This document shows positions 1 to 13,202 of a stretch of DNA of 64,000 nt, in pieces (position 1 is the stretch's first letter; every line of letters begins with the position of its first letter). Origin of the DNA: Lingula anatina (lineage: Eukaryota > Brachiopoda > Lingulata > Lingulida > Lingulidae). The DNA lies in the NCBI RefSeq assembly GCF_001039355.2, contig NW_019773736.1:924344-988343 (forward strand), in the 5' to 3' direction. The translations under genes and the position numbers were made by a program. A model generated the notes under the pieces. The model saw nothing but the letters and a program-made list of their open reading frames with translations, had not been told where the DNA came from and ran no database searches.

Positions 1-1855
1 AGACACTAAATACCCCAATTTACTGCCAAGTTGATACAAATTGCTGTCATATGATGACTGATCAACTGTGCCGTTATGCTCTGATCGGAGAATCTATGCA
101 GGGGACTGCTGCGATGAAGAGACTGAGGCTAGCTGCATTTGCTCCTGCAGTAGCATCTTCCATAGATTACAGTATTAGAGTATATGTTGTTGAAGATACG
201 CAAGATGCTGTAGAGGTATGGACTGCAATCCCATTTTAAGAATGTTTTTTTCTTGAGAGAGACATTAGTTTACTATGCTACTGTGCAATATATGTTTAGT
301 AAACAAAAATGAGACATTGCAATTTTTTATGTTTTCGAATGATATTTGGTTTATAAATTAATAATGTTTTTCAATATCTGAATGTCACATTTCTGTTTTC
401 AGGGTGTCATTCAGCTGGAGAAAAAACTGGGGGCAGCTTTGTTGGATAGACCAAAGCAAATTCTCTTTCAAGATGGTGGTAACAATCTTTGTCTCACTAT
501 AGAAGAACTGGCCCCAGGATGGAGGAGTAAACTCACAGCAAATTACCAAGTATGAAAGTGATAGAATGGAAACATTTTGTCAGATAAAGTGAGAGAGCAT
601 GAAAATCTTATTTGTTTACTTTACACATTATAAAACATTATGTTGTATGTATTTAAGATGTATCTGATAATAAACATGAGTGAATCATTTATGTAATTCT
701 ATTTTTGCCGTCTCCAGGAGATTCCATTCCGCCATATTTGGAGTGGTAACCAGAACAATCTCCACTGCTCTTTCTCCCTGGAGCACACAGATGGCCTGCA
801 GCAGACGGTCAGCTGCAAGATAGGAGTGTACCAAAAGTCAATACTCGGCAATAGAGCAGTTTTACAAATAGTCAGCAATCTCACTGAAGTAAGTTTTGAA
901 ATGGAAATGTTGTAAGACTAAGGATATTTCTTTTCAATTGAACTGGTTACCAGTATTGAATACTTTTTCATTTCAGATGAAAAATAAATAATCAATTCTT
1001 TTCATGATGTCATTAAGTAAAAATGTGTCATTGTAATACATGTACTGACTTTTGTCTTCCAGAAAGTAATTCCTAGTCCCACAGTACCAGGCAAACCCCG
1101 GGCCTCCACTACTGTCTCCAGCTCTGGCTGCAGCTCAATGGTCACACTGGACCAGGCACAGAAAGCTTTCAGGTAAGGCAGAATCAAGCCTGAAATCTTT
1201 TCTTTTGTAAAATTCTAAAAAATTGAATCATAAAATTTGTTGCAAAATTTCTTTGCATCAGAACTTTTTCCAAAAATTCAGATGAATGATTTTTATATCA
1301 TATAACTTATTTATAGAAAACGTCACAATTTCTTCCTTTAATCTTGTATTTTCTTGATAATTTTAGGCTTCCAAGCCAAATCAAGACCAAGCTATGCGCA
1401 TATTTGGACCCACCTAACAGTCGGGGCAATGACTGGAGAATGCTTGCTCAAGCTCTTTGTGTAGATAGGTAAGTTAAGGTGAACATTGCTGTGAATAGTA
1501 AAATCAAAATGAAAATGAGAAGTTAAAATAAAATTTTGGATTTATCAGTTAAATTTTCGCCATATGATGCTTTTAGTGAAATAGTTACTTACAACGTATA
1601 TCTTTGGAGGTGTTGTCTAAATTAGTAACTTCTTAAAGTAGAAATTTGTGATTAATTGTTTGTATCTCATCTTTCCATTCTAGATATATTAATTTCTTTG
1701 CCTCAAAACCAAGCCCAACAGAACATATTTTAGATCTCTGGGAGGCCAGGCATCGAGAAGAAACAGCATTGACGGATCTCATGAACACTTTAAGAGTGAT
1801 GGACCGATTTGATGCTGCTGCTGTTTTAGAGAAAGAATTGGGACCTTGGCTATAG
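1..1855 (+). CDS. UNC5: UNC5-type netrin receptor, C-terminal six exons (5' partial)
   Basis: Coding exons are 1-215, 403-549, 718-888, 1063-1172, 1367-1468 and 1684-1855 (stop TAG 1853-1855). Every junction has AG/GT borders and the joined frame stays open. The first exon reads from base 3 ([10 protein letters not shown]...) and runs off the left edge. The protein matches the cytoplasmic end of UNC5 receptors: a UPA region (IGES...[10 protein letters not shown], then [10 protein letters not shown] in exon 3) followed by a death domain ([36 protein letters not shown]). UNC5 proteins are single-pass membrane receptors for netrin that mediate axon repulsion and dependence-receptor death signalling; in this family the UPA and ZU5 regions fold against the death domain. 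The ectodomain, membrane segment and ZU5 must lie before the window. The protein ends ...LEKELGPWL. The family is certain; the paralogue is not assigned. Confidence 0.95.
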
Positions 1856-3340
1856 ACACTTGTATGGCAAATGTGCTGCTGCTTGTTGAAAATATTGAAA
1901 AGGCCCTTCAAAGTGTTTGGGCCATGCTTGTGCAATCAGTTTCCGTGATGAGTAAAACAATCCAAATCGTCATGGATATCTATAAGGCTTTGTGTGCTGC
2001 CATCTATAGGTCATTTGACTGGAGCTTGACTGACACTCTTGGGCCTGGGAACTGACTAGCTAGTCATCATGCAAAATGCCATAATGAAGATGCAATCTTC
2101 ATCACAGAGGCTTCTGTGCCATGTCAATATGTTATGATAATATAAAATAGTGTCAGACCGAAGGCAAATTAAATACCGGGCTGGACTCAGAAAAAGACGA
2201 GAAGTGGTGGAAGGACGAGGTCTATTTTTTTGAAGGATCATAACTGAAGTCGTGAGGCATATTGGTGCTAAGGTTACAGTTCAGTTTTATGACTGCGTAT
2301 GAACAGTGGTATCACTTGCAGAGCATGTTTCATACCATATGTTCATAGCTTTATTACATTAAAAATGCTCATTTAACAAATCCCTATGATGTAACAAAGA
2401 GAAATTCATGTTTTGATGTTAACTAGCTGTTGGAAAACTTACAAACCCTGAAAGAAAAATAGCCCCAATGAAAGAAATTGTCTGTAAGTTGATGGAAATC
2501 TGGGAATGCTTCTGTGTATTGCATCTGTGGATTGAAACAGCCTTTCAGACCTTTGTACATTTGTAGAGATGTAGAAAAATGTATATTTTGTTTATATTTG
2601 TAAATATCAGACTATTAAAACTTTTATAGCCTTGGAGTTGTAATTAAGTTACAATGGACAGAAGTTGTTTAGTGTACGTAGTTGCTTTATATGAAAATTT
2701 ATTCACCTTCCCCATGTTAAAGATTTTATGAAACACAACCAAAGCTTAGTATCCATTGTAGAATAATGAATAGGACATCCTTTCCTGCTGAACAAAAAAA
2801 CTGCATTTCAGACTGAAAACAATCTAGACTATAGTAATCAGAGTAACCAGAAAGCTTAAATGTACTTCTTTCTAGGCTCTTTTACTCCAGGTATAAATTT
2901 ATATTTTTTAGATTGAGCTAAGATTGTAGATAAATGGCAAAAGAAAGTAGAATATTCTATGTTATTATCAAAAACATACGGTTTCTACACATTGTGAGTA
3001 GCATTAACCATCCATTTTGATGCCAAGTGGGGTCCGTACGACTAAGCATTATATTATTGTGACTTGTTAACCATAATTAAGTTTATAAATCCAGATAGTA
3101 GCACAAGCATCACCTATAACAGCATTAAAAAATAGCAGTTCTTTATGTAATTGGTAGTTATGTTATTATTTATCTTGCTAAAATTGTTGTCTCGGAGGTT
3201 ATTTCTTCCAATAGCCAAAATGTTTTATAGGTAGTCCTAAAGTTAATATATGAGCACGTTATAAATGGAAAAAAAGAGGCATTCTGTGTATATTCAGAGA
3301 CAAAACTTGAAGGAAAACATAAGCAAATATTTGTAATAAA
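1856..3340 (+). other. UNC5 3' untranslated region with candidate poly(A) signals
   Basis: This AT-rich stretch follows the UNC5 stop codon and shows no coding pattern. Candidate poly(A) signals on the plus strand are ATTAAA at 2614-2619 and AATAAA at 3335-3340. Either could end the transcript, and the sequence alone cannot choose between them. Confidence 0.4.
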
Positions 3341-3354
3341 CAGCTGAAGAAATA

Positions 3355-3670
3355 CAGGGTGTCCCTTTGTTGTTTGGAGTAAAAAAATAATTTTATTGAA
3401 TTTTTTCGAAATAAAATTTTAAGAAAAGATGTTGTTTAAAAAAACGATTCTGGGAACCAGAAACAAGTGTACATTTTCGAAAAACCAACCTGGGAACTAA
3501 GAACTATTTTCTTTTTTTAAAACGATTCTGGTAGCCAGAAACTAGTGTCGTTTTTCAAAGAAACGACTCTAACGCTGAAAAACCAGAATTGTTTTTGCGG
3601 TGGGAGACGAGTGGATGGAGGAAGAGGCGATTAGCATTTATGTTCAGGATCTCAAAACAAAATTGGACAT
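3355..3670 (+). repeat. Diverged inverted copy of the repeat found at 11.1-11.5 and 15.2-15.6 kb
   Basis: The stretch holds repeated ACGATTCTGG...CCAGAAAC words, a GGGTGTCCCTTTGTTGTTTG start and a GTGGATGGAGGAAGAGGCGA segment. These match, in the opposite orientation, the ends of the two ~4 kb units further right. It is more diverged than those two units are from each other, so it is an older insertion of the same family. The short open frames across it are not supported as genes. Confidence 0.6.
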
Positions 3671-6229
3671 TTAAAATTGTTTTATTGATATTTTCCCCAA
3701 TCTCAACCATTTTGTTAGTTGATCGTATAAAAATGAAAGTAAATGGGTTATTTTGTGTTCCAAATGGCACATTTCGCCCTCCAAAACACCAAAATACATG
3801 TGTTATGGGGCCCTACAGCCGAAACCGCTATTAGATCTTAGTCCACTGTAAAAGTAGTCGGCGGTGCTGCTCTAATGACAGAGGCTTCCTCACAGACCAT
3901 CTTGCATAGCATAGTCGGAGCACTGGTTTTGTTTCATTGACTGAAGTTTTCCTTATGAAATATATCAGTACGGCGCATACATGTTTTTCTACTTTTCAAT
4001 TCGGTTAAAATACACTATCTGCCAAGCAATGCAGCAGAGAAGATCATTTCTGTTCCCCTCCAGATGGAGCTATAGGACGGGTTGGTTTGTCAAACCTGGC
4101 AAAAACTGCTCAGATTGCAGCATGCAGTGGACCATATAAGGATAGCCAGTGACCTGCATAATGTCATTTTACTTTAGGGTGTGTAAGGGTCTGACGCTTA
4201 ATTTAATTGATTTAATCTAGTGTATTTTGAAATATGCGAGAAACAAAATATTCCTGTGCATAACAATTTTAGTACATTGTTTATCAAATTTTGCCCGTCA
4301 AATTATGCTAATTGATAAATAGAAAGAGTGATCACCTAGCTCTTCCTGCCTCCTACCCCAATGGATAATTCGAAACCTGAACCCTTGGAAGAGTAGTCAC
4401 TTCTTCTTTAGTTCTGAGTGACCAGGATTTGGAATCGAGGCGGTCATGGACAGGATACTAAGTATATGGATATTTCAGTTTTAACCGATTCAACGCAAAG
4501 TTCTAAGATGATGGTTTTAGGTATTTGTCGAAACTTATTTTTGATGCATTCAAGAAATGTGTTTGACGCCTGCATGTTGAACACTGGGTTTTGCCATTCT
4601 CCAATATTTTCCCCAGGTGATATTTTGTGTCCTCCACATGGCGAACCTCATGACAGTGAAAATTGCAGTTGTGCCTCATGTTAACTACAAAGAATTTTAA
4701 CTACATCATTAGAATTAGTGGTGGCAGTAAAGTTTCACATGCGAAATAGTCCAAATGGGGAAAATTCTGTGGAATGGCCCTTTTAAATTTTGGCTGTTGA
4801 AATTTAGTGAGTGGTTTTAAAATTAGGCGTCATAATTATACTACAGCAAAATAGTCACAATTGAAAATTAAAGAATAGGATAAAGATTTAGTGATATACT
4901 TCCATTTATAATTTTGGCATGATTTCACAAATAATACCATAATATGTAATATTTCGATCCATTGAAGTATGTGACCTATTTAATAGTTACACTGCTTTCT
5001 ACGTGACTGATTATGAAAGCAGCCAGTTCAAGGCATAGGGGGCGAATTGCTAGCGCCAATTTGCCAGTAATGCTTTCAAGAGCGTAATTTTGATATTTCT
5101 CATTTATGGCTACTGTCAATATCACGCTGTCTAATCAAAACGCTCTGTCCAAAGCAATTTTTTACCTCCAAATTTTAAAGTCTTTTGTTAAAAATCAAAA
5201 TGTAGCCTATTTAACACTGCATAGTCATTAGTGACAAAATTTGTTTTATTTCGCCAAAGAATAAAACCGCCCCTTATGCCCTTAAACATTTTTTACTATG
5301 ATTATTAGACTGAGCTTGCTCCGTGGCTTTTGTAAAATGCGTTATTCTTCAGCAAGGCAGCAAGTTGTGACTAGACGTTTATTTCAATGCAAATATATAA
5401 TCCTCAAAAATACGGAAAACTTGTTTTTCTAGTCCAGGAAAACTCGCAAATGAAGCTCAATTTGACCTTTTTTATCAAAAGACGAGAAAATAAGCTACCT
5501 TGAAAACTCTGTTGGTGATTTATGTTATTTATGTTTCGCGTCCTTTAAAATGCTTTTTGAAGTCATTGACAAAATTGTATCAAAAGACTAAAAATTTTCG
5601 TATTTTCATTTTCTAAATAGCGAGCATTTCACTCGTTACTCGGAAATGACAGTTTACTATATTTTCATTTGCCTCGAATACCTGGAATTAAATTCTTAAT
5701 TTTGAAAGCATGCAATGAGGGTTAGACCTTTAATAAAGCACAAAAATAATCTGCAAATTTTAGCAATTTTCCCTTAAGGTTTACTTTATCCAAAAACCGA
5801 TTCGAAAACTACGATCTGAAAACACCATTTGGGATTCCAAATTAGTATAATTCTATCGCCATGTGAAATTAACAAGTCTTTATCTCCATAGCGAGGGTGA
5901 CTTAAAATTTAGTTACTTAAAATTCGTATCTGTATAATCTTTTGAAGCTTGAAAACTTGCTGTCTTGTTAAATGAAAAGCGTCATTTTTATGGACCACAA
6001 TCGATCATTTTGTTTGAGTAATGGAGCATATAAAGTTCACATATTTAAGACTCAATTTTAGAAAATTACATGTAGTTGCAAACTGATTTTGCTAATCCAA
6101 TTCTTCCCGTTAAACTATGCAAAAAAAGAACACAAATATTAAACGATTATTTTATTTATCTTAATTTGCTCATCTGGATTGTAATCTTAATATTACCTAA
6201 TTTTCTAAAGTTAAGCTGAATAATATGTG

Positions 6230-6261
<32 letters not shown>

Positions 6262-7030
6262 GTGTAATTATTTGTTTTATATGACTTGCATTTCTGGCAT
6301 TAATCTGTTGCACAGATCTCACTCTTGCTTCTCCATTTTGCCTAGGGTTGATAATTATACCTGCTGCAATTACCAAAATGCTTTTTCCCAATAATCAGTG
6401 TCTCTAGGGGATTATTTTTTTCACATTCCCCAATAAAGTGTATCTTTTATAGTGTATTTGAACGTATCTGTTGCTATTAAATGTTGATTTTTTTTTTCAC
6501 AAACGGCTTGTGGCAATTTTTTTTGCAAAACATAGCAAATGTGTTTTTTTCCTTCCAAGCAATAACTGTTGGGATTTTATGCCGTATTATATGTAGAAAA
6601 AGCCACATTCTGATAAAAAATTCACAGCACTTTATGGTTAAAATGAAACAAAAACAATGGTAGATACATGGTATTTTGAGAGGTGTCACATTTTGAAAGA
6701 GTATTTTTGTGACTTTTAAAATTATGTGATATTAGAGTGAGTCTCTTTAGATTTTTTCCTGCGGTGGTCTGGGGTGGGACAACTACATGTACTACCAGTA
6801 AATCTGCCGTTGATTTTGTTATTAGTAGCTTATTAGATAGTTTATTTTGTCAAATCAAACTTGAGCGAGTCTTAATGCAGATATCAATATTTTTGTTTTA
6901 CATATCTGACTATTCAAAACTTATTGGGATTTAAATATTTTTAAAAATCTTTAACAAGTGAATGTTTAAAAATATGTGAATACATCAATGGCATTTTATT
7001 TTGCTCCAAATAAAATACTTTACAGTTACA
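3671..7030. other. Gene-free intergenic DNA
   Basis: No exon-like open frame, splice pattern or recognisable repeat was found. The stretch is AT-rich with one T homopolymer at about 6232-6261. Short open frames lack any family resemblance. Confidence 0.5.
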
Positions 7031-7036
7031 TGCAAA

Positions 7037-7420
7037 ATGGCTTAGCGTTTTCATTGGCGGGACAAAGTTCTAAGGGTGGGAGTTCGATTCAGGTACTTGA
7101 ACATATTAAAATTTTCCAGAAGGGCTCTTAAAATTTCTCTCTCGTTACTATAAGAAGAAAGTCTACCAGGGGAGGGTGGGTGGGAACACTTAGGAGAGTG
7201 GATAGCACGCGCAACTCGGAGTCAGCAGTACCTGGGTTCGATTCCTGGCGTTTCTGGGTCCAAGCAAATTACCTTTTACTAAAAAATATCAAAACGAGAA
7301 ATTTGGCGTCCGACAAGAAGGTCCTGTGACAGATATGAGGCAAGTGGAGTCAGTGGCTCAGTAGATAAGACGGCAGAAAAGTAAGCAGGAGATATAGGGT
7401 TCGAAGTGATGTAGGAAAAA
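7037..7420 (+). repeat. Cluster of three tRNA-like (SINE-type) modules
   Basis: Three segments each join an A-box-like word to a B-box-like word. Module 1 (about 7037-7095) has ATGGCTTAGCG then GAGTTCGATTC. Module 2 (about 7181-7260) has GTGGATAGCACGCGCAACTC then GGGTTCGATTCCTGG. Module 3 (about 7345-7410) has GTGGCTCAGTAGATAAGACG then GGGTTCGAAG. Such internal pol III promoter words are the hallmark of tRNA-derived SINEs. None folds into a complete acceptor-to-acceptor cloverleaf by eye, so these are not called as functional tRNA genes. Confidence 0.5.
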
Positions 7421-7654
7421 TGAAAATACTTTTGCAAGTTTTGAACGAAATAAAGCATTTGTACGTTTATTACGTCAACATTAATTATTTACAGCATTAA
7501 AAATTTAACAAAAAAAATGAAAATATAACATTGTATACTCTAAATTAAATTAAAATTTAACTAACAGAAAAAGACGGTATATATCTGTAAATAGAACAAG
7601 AAGATATTATGCACTTTGAACGTTGTTACTAAAAGACGGAATCCTTTGATTTAC

Positions 7655-10600
7655 AAAAAAAAAAAAAAAAGTTCAAGATTGTAACATTTGAAAGACTTTG
7701 GCAAGAACTGATAACAGAGAAAATGGATTTTTTAAACAAATTGTACTTGACATTTTTTTTGTCAAAGTTCACATTAGTGCCTTGTCTTCCTCAAATTCCA
7801 TCAAAACATTTCCGTTCAAATTCAGAGATTATAACAATTTTTAAAATGCAAATAATCTGCTGTAAGCGTCATTCGTGCACTAACGCACACACTCATGTAA
7901 GCACACCTTGTCCTATGTCGTCTTGTTGATGTTCGCACACCAAATCGAACTGTAGCCAAAATTTCTTTATGTTTGTAAAATTTCTGCTTGCTTTGCCAGT
8001 CGATATTTTTTCAAATTTTGTTTTCTATTTGTTTTCTAAATCCTAAAATAAATATCATACGTGACGTAATTGTGGGTGAAAATTTACATTTGCAAATCAT
8101 GGGAATCGTGAGCGACATAAAGATATAGATGGTGTACAAGATTATCCAAGTCTTAGCCAATCAGAATTGTATACTAACAAAACTGAAAAGGTTACGCAAA
8201 AATCATGGTACTTGAAGCGACTTTTCACATTCAATTAGAATTAACTCTGGTTCTCGGTGTTCAGTGATGACACTAAGCACAAATAACACAACATGGACAT
8301 GCAGGACTGATATATAACTAGTCTTTCTCAACCCCTCCCCCCCCTTGATCTAGAAATAAATTAAAATGTATAAGAATACAGAACAACTTTAATTAGAACG
8401 CTCTTCTGCATATTTTAGGCGTTTTTTCACTTTAAAAATTCAAACCAAACGAAGTATTAAGGTTTACAAACACTTTGGAAGAATATCGAATTTGCCATTT
8501 AGAGGAACAAAATATTTTCAAATAACATTTTAGAATACTCATTACCTCCCAAAAATTGGGCTTTGCGAGTGATTTTTGAAGTACATTGCAAGTGATTTTG
8601 AAAATTTGGAATGCAAAAGGCTATGATAAATGTCAGTCCTACAGAAAAATTTCAATGGACAACCGAAATCTAAATGAAGTAAATTTCCCGTTTTTGTTTT
8701 TTGACACTTCTGTTTTGTAATATAACTCCTAAACGGCATATAAATGATTCCAAACCTGGGAAATTTTTGTAGCCAACTATAAGAACAGACGAATCATATA
8801 CACAACAAAGATCTCCATTCTACTACTGCAATATTAAATTAAATTAAAGTAATTATTTCGGATGGCAATCTTTACCCCACTCCATGTTTCAGAAAACAGA
8901 TATTAAATCCCCGCCCAGCACTGAAAACACCGAAACCCAGAGGAAGTTTATTCACAGCCACAGTACCATATTCATACAGGGGCGGATCCAGGATTATTTG
9001 AAAGGGGAGGGCGGGGGGTCCGCATATGCGTGGCAGACCCCCCCCCCCTCAGTAAAGGCCCCGAAAAAAAATGGTATTTTAGAAGGCGAATGGTGACATT
9101 TGGTACCGTTTAGACCTATGATTCAGCTAGTCAAAATTCTAATTTTAAGAGGGGGCCATTGGTGCGTTTTTTTTTTTTTTTTTCAGAAATTTTTTTCAGA
9201 AATCCTAAATCCGCCGCTGTTCACAATTGTTAAAGTTCGTTATAGTACATGTGGACAATTCTGCAGTTACATGGGCACATTTTGCCCGTTACAACATTAT
9301 GTTAGGATTTTTAAGGCGTTATACGTTTTATTCAGTGTCTTTTGTAGATTTACATCTCTTCTTCTCTTTGAATACTGAACACACGATAAATGTTATTTAA
9401 AGTTTCCTAGATGCATTTTACGTAATGCAGTTACAATGTCTTTCCTTCCTAGAAGTCAACATCATATAAAATGAATAAGAGAACATCTTGAAGTTGAAAG
9501 CGAGGTATCAAGTTGCAGATTTGCCCACACACGTTTTCAGTGACAAATAAAAAACATTTCCCTCCTTGGAAATTAATATATGATAATTTTAAAACAACCA
9601 CATTATCAATTTTATACAGACATTCTGTTAAATGCGAACTTAAAGTCTAACGTTTCAGGTTCAAAAAGGGGCGGGTATCAACCCCACCCAAAGGTATACA
9701 TAAATTGCCCTCATAACACCATGATCAGCACTCTACTATGACATAGTAACATACAATTACCAAAAGAAGCAAACCAACAACATGCAGGGTGGACGCTTAG
9801 TATGGGTTTTTTAATTTCTATGAGAAGTTTCATAAATGAAAAGCTCATTTTATTCGACTTTTAATTTGATATACGTTTTGGAGCAGAATTTTACAACCAA
9901 AAACAAACATAACATTCCCACTAAATGTCGCCCCTGCAAATTAATTAGCAGACAAACGTCGGCATAGGAGGAAATCTTGGCATGGGGCTGTATATGTCGA
10001 ACACGAAAGTGTTTCTGAGTAGGACGCTTCTGTTATCTTCGTAAACGGTACTTAAGAGTCACTGGAATTAAAGGAATAAATTCACATTCATCAAACAATG
10101 TCTAAAGATTTGATAAAGCAGTACATGTCCATTACAGAAATTCGTGTCAGTATCCTTTGCGTTATAATTAACAAATCGCAATTAAGCTTTAAAATGAGGC
10201 CTATACAAATATAGGCCTATGTATTTATATTGAACCCTCATGGAAAGCTAATGGTATCAGAAACAAAACGGTGCCCAAAGGACACCGAGGGAAGGCTAAG
10301 AGAAAGTAACCCTTACGTCAGTTAAACGTCCCCATGGCCATTATGCCTAGAGTGCACCATTTCGGGAAAATGTCGTCAATGTAAAGGTAACAAATGCTAC
10401 AATACATTTTCTATCATCTGTACGGAACTTACGAGATACTACTGCCGGGTTCAGTGCTATCTTTTCGGCCTACATGTGGCAGTAGAAGTAATATGGCATG
10501 GGACGTCCTTCTTCTCCATCTCCTACTGACCTTGGTCCTGGCTGAGCACCTCTCACCAAAACGCTCACCTGATTTACATAATGTTGAAGAGGTCACCCAC

Positions 10601-11640
10601 TTTCCGTGCGGACGCTTCGGCTTGAATTACAGTCTGGTTTATGAGAAGGCACAAAAATTCTCCTTCTCTAAATGATGATTAGGGGCTGATAAAGCCATAA
10701 TGACACACACATACACACACAACAAAAATAAATAATTAAAAATAAAAACGCATTTTCAAAGTCAACATACTTGAGACTGCGTGACTCAATGGCACTTTTA
10801 AAGGAAAACGTTTAAGTTTAACACGTTTATTGGATTTTCCATACGTTTACTCTACAGAATTAACATTTTAACTGTCTAAGCACGAATAAAACACACATAT
10901 TAAAACTGAGCAAAATAATTTAAAAAATAAGTCTATATTTGTATTATATCAAGTTTCTCTTGTTTTGAAAATTCTGAAAGAAAACGTTCGGCAAGTTGTT
11001 TCATTAAATCACTTTTAGTAACCGTTAATTGCATATAACTAACTGAGCGAACTTCATAATAAAATCTACAACATATTATGTAAAAAAATAGTTATTACAA
11101 GGTATTTTAGCGTAGACAACTATCGGTGATCGTCAGCGCAAATCGGAGAGAGACCGTAATATTCAGCAAAGCTTCCACTATGGAGGCTTCCTGTGTGCCG
11201 TAGACGTCGATCGGCGGTCTTCTCGGTCTCAGCACACGGCGAGGAGAGACCGTAATATACGGCACACCTTCTGCGGTGAAGGTTACCTGGTCGCGGTAGA
11301 CGCTAATCACCAGTCGCCTCTCCATCCGTCCACTCCAGTTTCCCTCGACAAAAACGATTCTGGCTGCTAAGCACGTTTTTGAAGAACGACACTAATTTCT
11401 GGTTGCCAGAATCGTTTTTAAGGACACTGGTTTCTGGGCATCAGGATCGTTTTTGAAAAATTTCAATGAAATTAAAATTTATATTTCAAACAACAAAGTG
11501 AGAAGCAAGGGACCCCCTTCCCCGCTCTCTCACCCCCCCTCACTCCCACCCCCACACATAAACGATTCTAGCAAATTAATGAAGAAAAAAAACAAAAAAA
11601 ACATTAGTCTTTAATATACTTTAAGTTAGGTGATCTGNAC
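7655..11640. repeat. Copy 1 of a ~4 kb tandem duplication
   Basis: After an A-run, the sequence from GTTCAAGATTGTAACATTTG (7671) to the GTGATCTG segment near 11637 repeats almost base for base at 11664-15718. The offset is about 3993 bases, with scattered substitutions and small indels. Near its end are GC-richer blocks (11105-11340) and ACGATTCTGG/CCAGAAT inverted words (about 11345-11460). The small open frames conserved in both copies are explained by recent duplication rather than coding selection. A lone N lies at 11638, next to the junction. Confidence 0.9.
8976..9220. mobile_element. Small inverted-repeat (MITE-like) element, copy 1
   Basis: The 245-bp segment starts ACAGGGGCGGATCCAGGATT and ends with the imperfect reverse complement AATCCTAAATCCGCCGCTGT, giving ~20-bp terminal inverted repeats with a few mismatches. 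The interior is G/C- and T-run-rich and non-coding. A clear target-site duplication was not identified, so the superfamily stays open. The same element sits at the same place in the second ~4 kb copy. Confidence 0.65.
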
Positions 11641-12954
11641 AAAAAAAAAAAAAAAAAAAAAAAGTTCAAGATTGTAACATTTGAAAGACTTTGGCAAGAA
11701 CTGATAACAGAGAAAATTGATTTTTTAAACAAATTGTACTTGACATTTTTTTTGTCAAAGTTCACATTAGTGCCTTGTCTTCCTCAAATTCCATCAAAAC
11801 ATTTCCGTTCAAATTCAGAGATTATAACAATTTTTAAAATGCAAATAATCTGCTGTAAGCGCCATTCGTGCACTAACGCACACACTCATGTAAGCACACC
11901 TTGTCCTATGTCGTCTTGTTGATGTTCGCACACCAAATCGAACTGTAGCCAAAATTTCTTTATGTTTGTAAAATTTCTGCTTGCTTTGCCAGTCGATATT
12001 TTTTCAAATTTTGTTTTCTATTTGTTTTCTAAATCCTAAAATAAATATCATACGTGACGTAATTGTGGGTGAAAATTTACATTTGCAAATCATGGGAATC
12101 GTGAGCGACATAAAGATATAGATGGTGTACAAGATTATCCAAGTCTTAGCCAATCAGAATTGTATACTAACAAAACTGAAAAGGTTACGCAAAAATCAGT
12201 GTACTTGAAGCGACTTTTCACATTCAATTAGAATTAACTCTGGTTCTCGGTGTTCAGTGATGACACTAAGCACAAATAACACAACATGGACATGCAGGAC
12301 CGATATATAACCAGTCTTTCTCAACCCCCCCCCCCCCTTGATCTAGAAATAAATTAAAATGTATAAGAATACAGAACAACTTTAATTAGAACGCTCTTCT
12401 GCATATTTTAGGCACATTTTTTTTCACTTTAAAAATTCAAACCAAACGAAGTATTAAGGTTTACATACACTTTGGAAGAATATCGAATTTGCCATTTATA
12501 ACAAATTTTAAGAATACTCATTACCTCCCAAAAATTAGGCTTTGCGAATAATTTTTGAAGTACATTGCAAGTGATTTTGAAAATTTGGAATGCAAAAAGC
12601 TATGATAAGTGTCAGTCCTACAGAAACAATTCAATGGACAACCGATATCTAAGTGAAATTGATTTCCTGTTTTTGTTTTTCGACACTTCCATTTTGTAAT
12701 ATAACTCCTAAACGGCATATAAATGATTCCAAACCTGGGAAATTTTTGTAGCCAACTATAAGAACAGACGAATCATATACACATCATAGATCTCCATTCT
12801 ACTACTGCAATATTAGATCAAATTAAATTAATTATTTCGGATGGCAATCTTTACCCCACTCCATGTTTCAGAAAACAGATATTTAATCCCCGCCCAGCAC
12901 TGAAAACACCGAGACCCAGAGAAAGTTTATTCACAGCCACCGTGCCATATTCAT

Positions 12955-13202
12955 ACAGGGGCGGATCCAGGATTATTTGAAAGGGAAGGGCGGGGGGTCC
13001 GCAGATGCGTGGCAGACCCCCCCCCCCCCCCCCCCCCAAGTAAAGGCCCCGAAAAAAATTGGTATTTTAGAAGGCGAATGGTGACATTTGGTACCGTTTA
13101 GAACTATGATTCAGCTAGTCAAAATTCTTATTTTAAGATGGGGCCATTGGTGCGTTTTTTTTTTTCAGAAATTTTTTTCAGAAATCCTAAATCCGCCGCT
13201 GT
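12955..13202. mobile_element. Small inverted-repeat (MITE-like) element, copy 2
   Basis: This is the counterpart of the element at 8976-9220, with the same ACAGGGGCGGATCCAGGATT start and CCGCCGCTGT end. A longer poly-C run (about 13017-13037) marks slippage between the copies. Confidence 0.65.

Noticed and set aside
7181-7260. A functional tRNA gene
   Set aside because: A-box and B-box words are present, but acceptor, anticodon and T arms do not close into a cloverleaf by eye. Kept as a SINE-like module.
10394-10675. A 93-codon open frame also present in the second 4 kb copy (14370-14648)
   Set aside because: The two copies are nearly identical throughout, so conservation here does not indicate coding selection. 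No family resemblance or splice context.
11107-11325. A 72-codon minus-strand frame, also at 15206-15424
   Set aside because: It lies in the GC-richer end of a repeat and has no recognised domain. Treated as repeat sequence.
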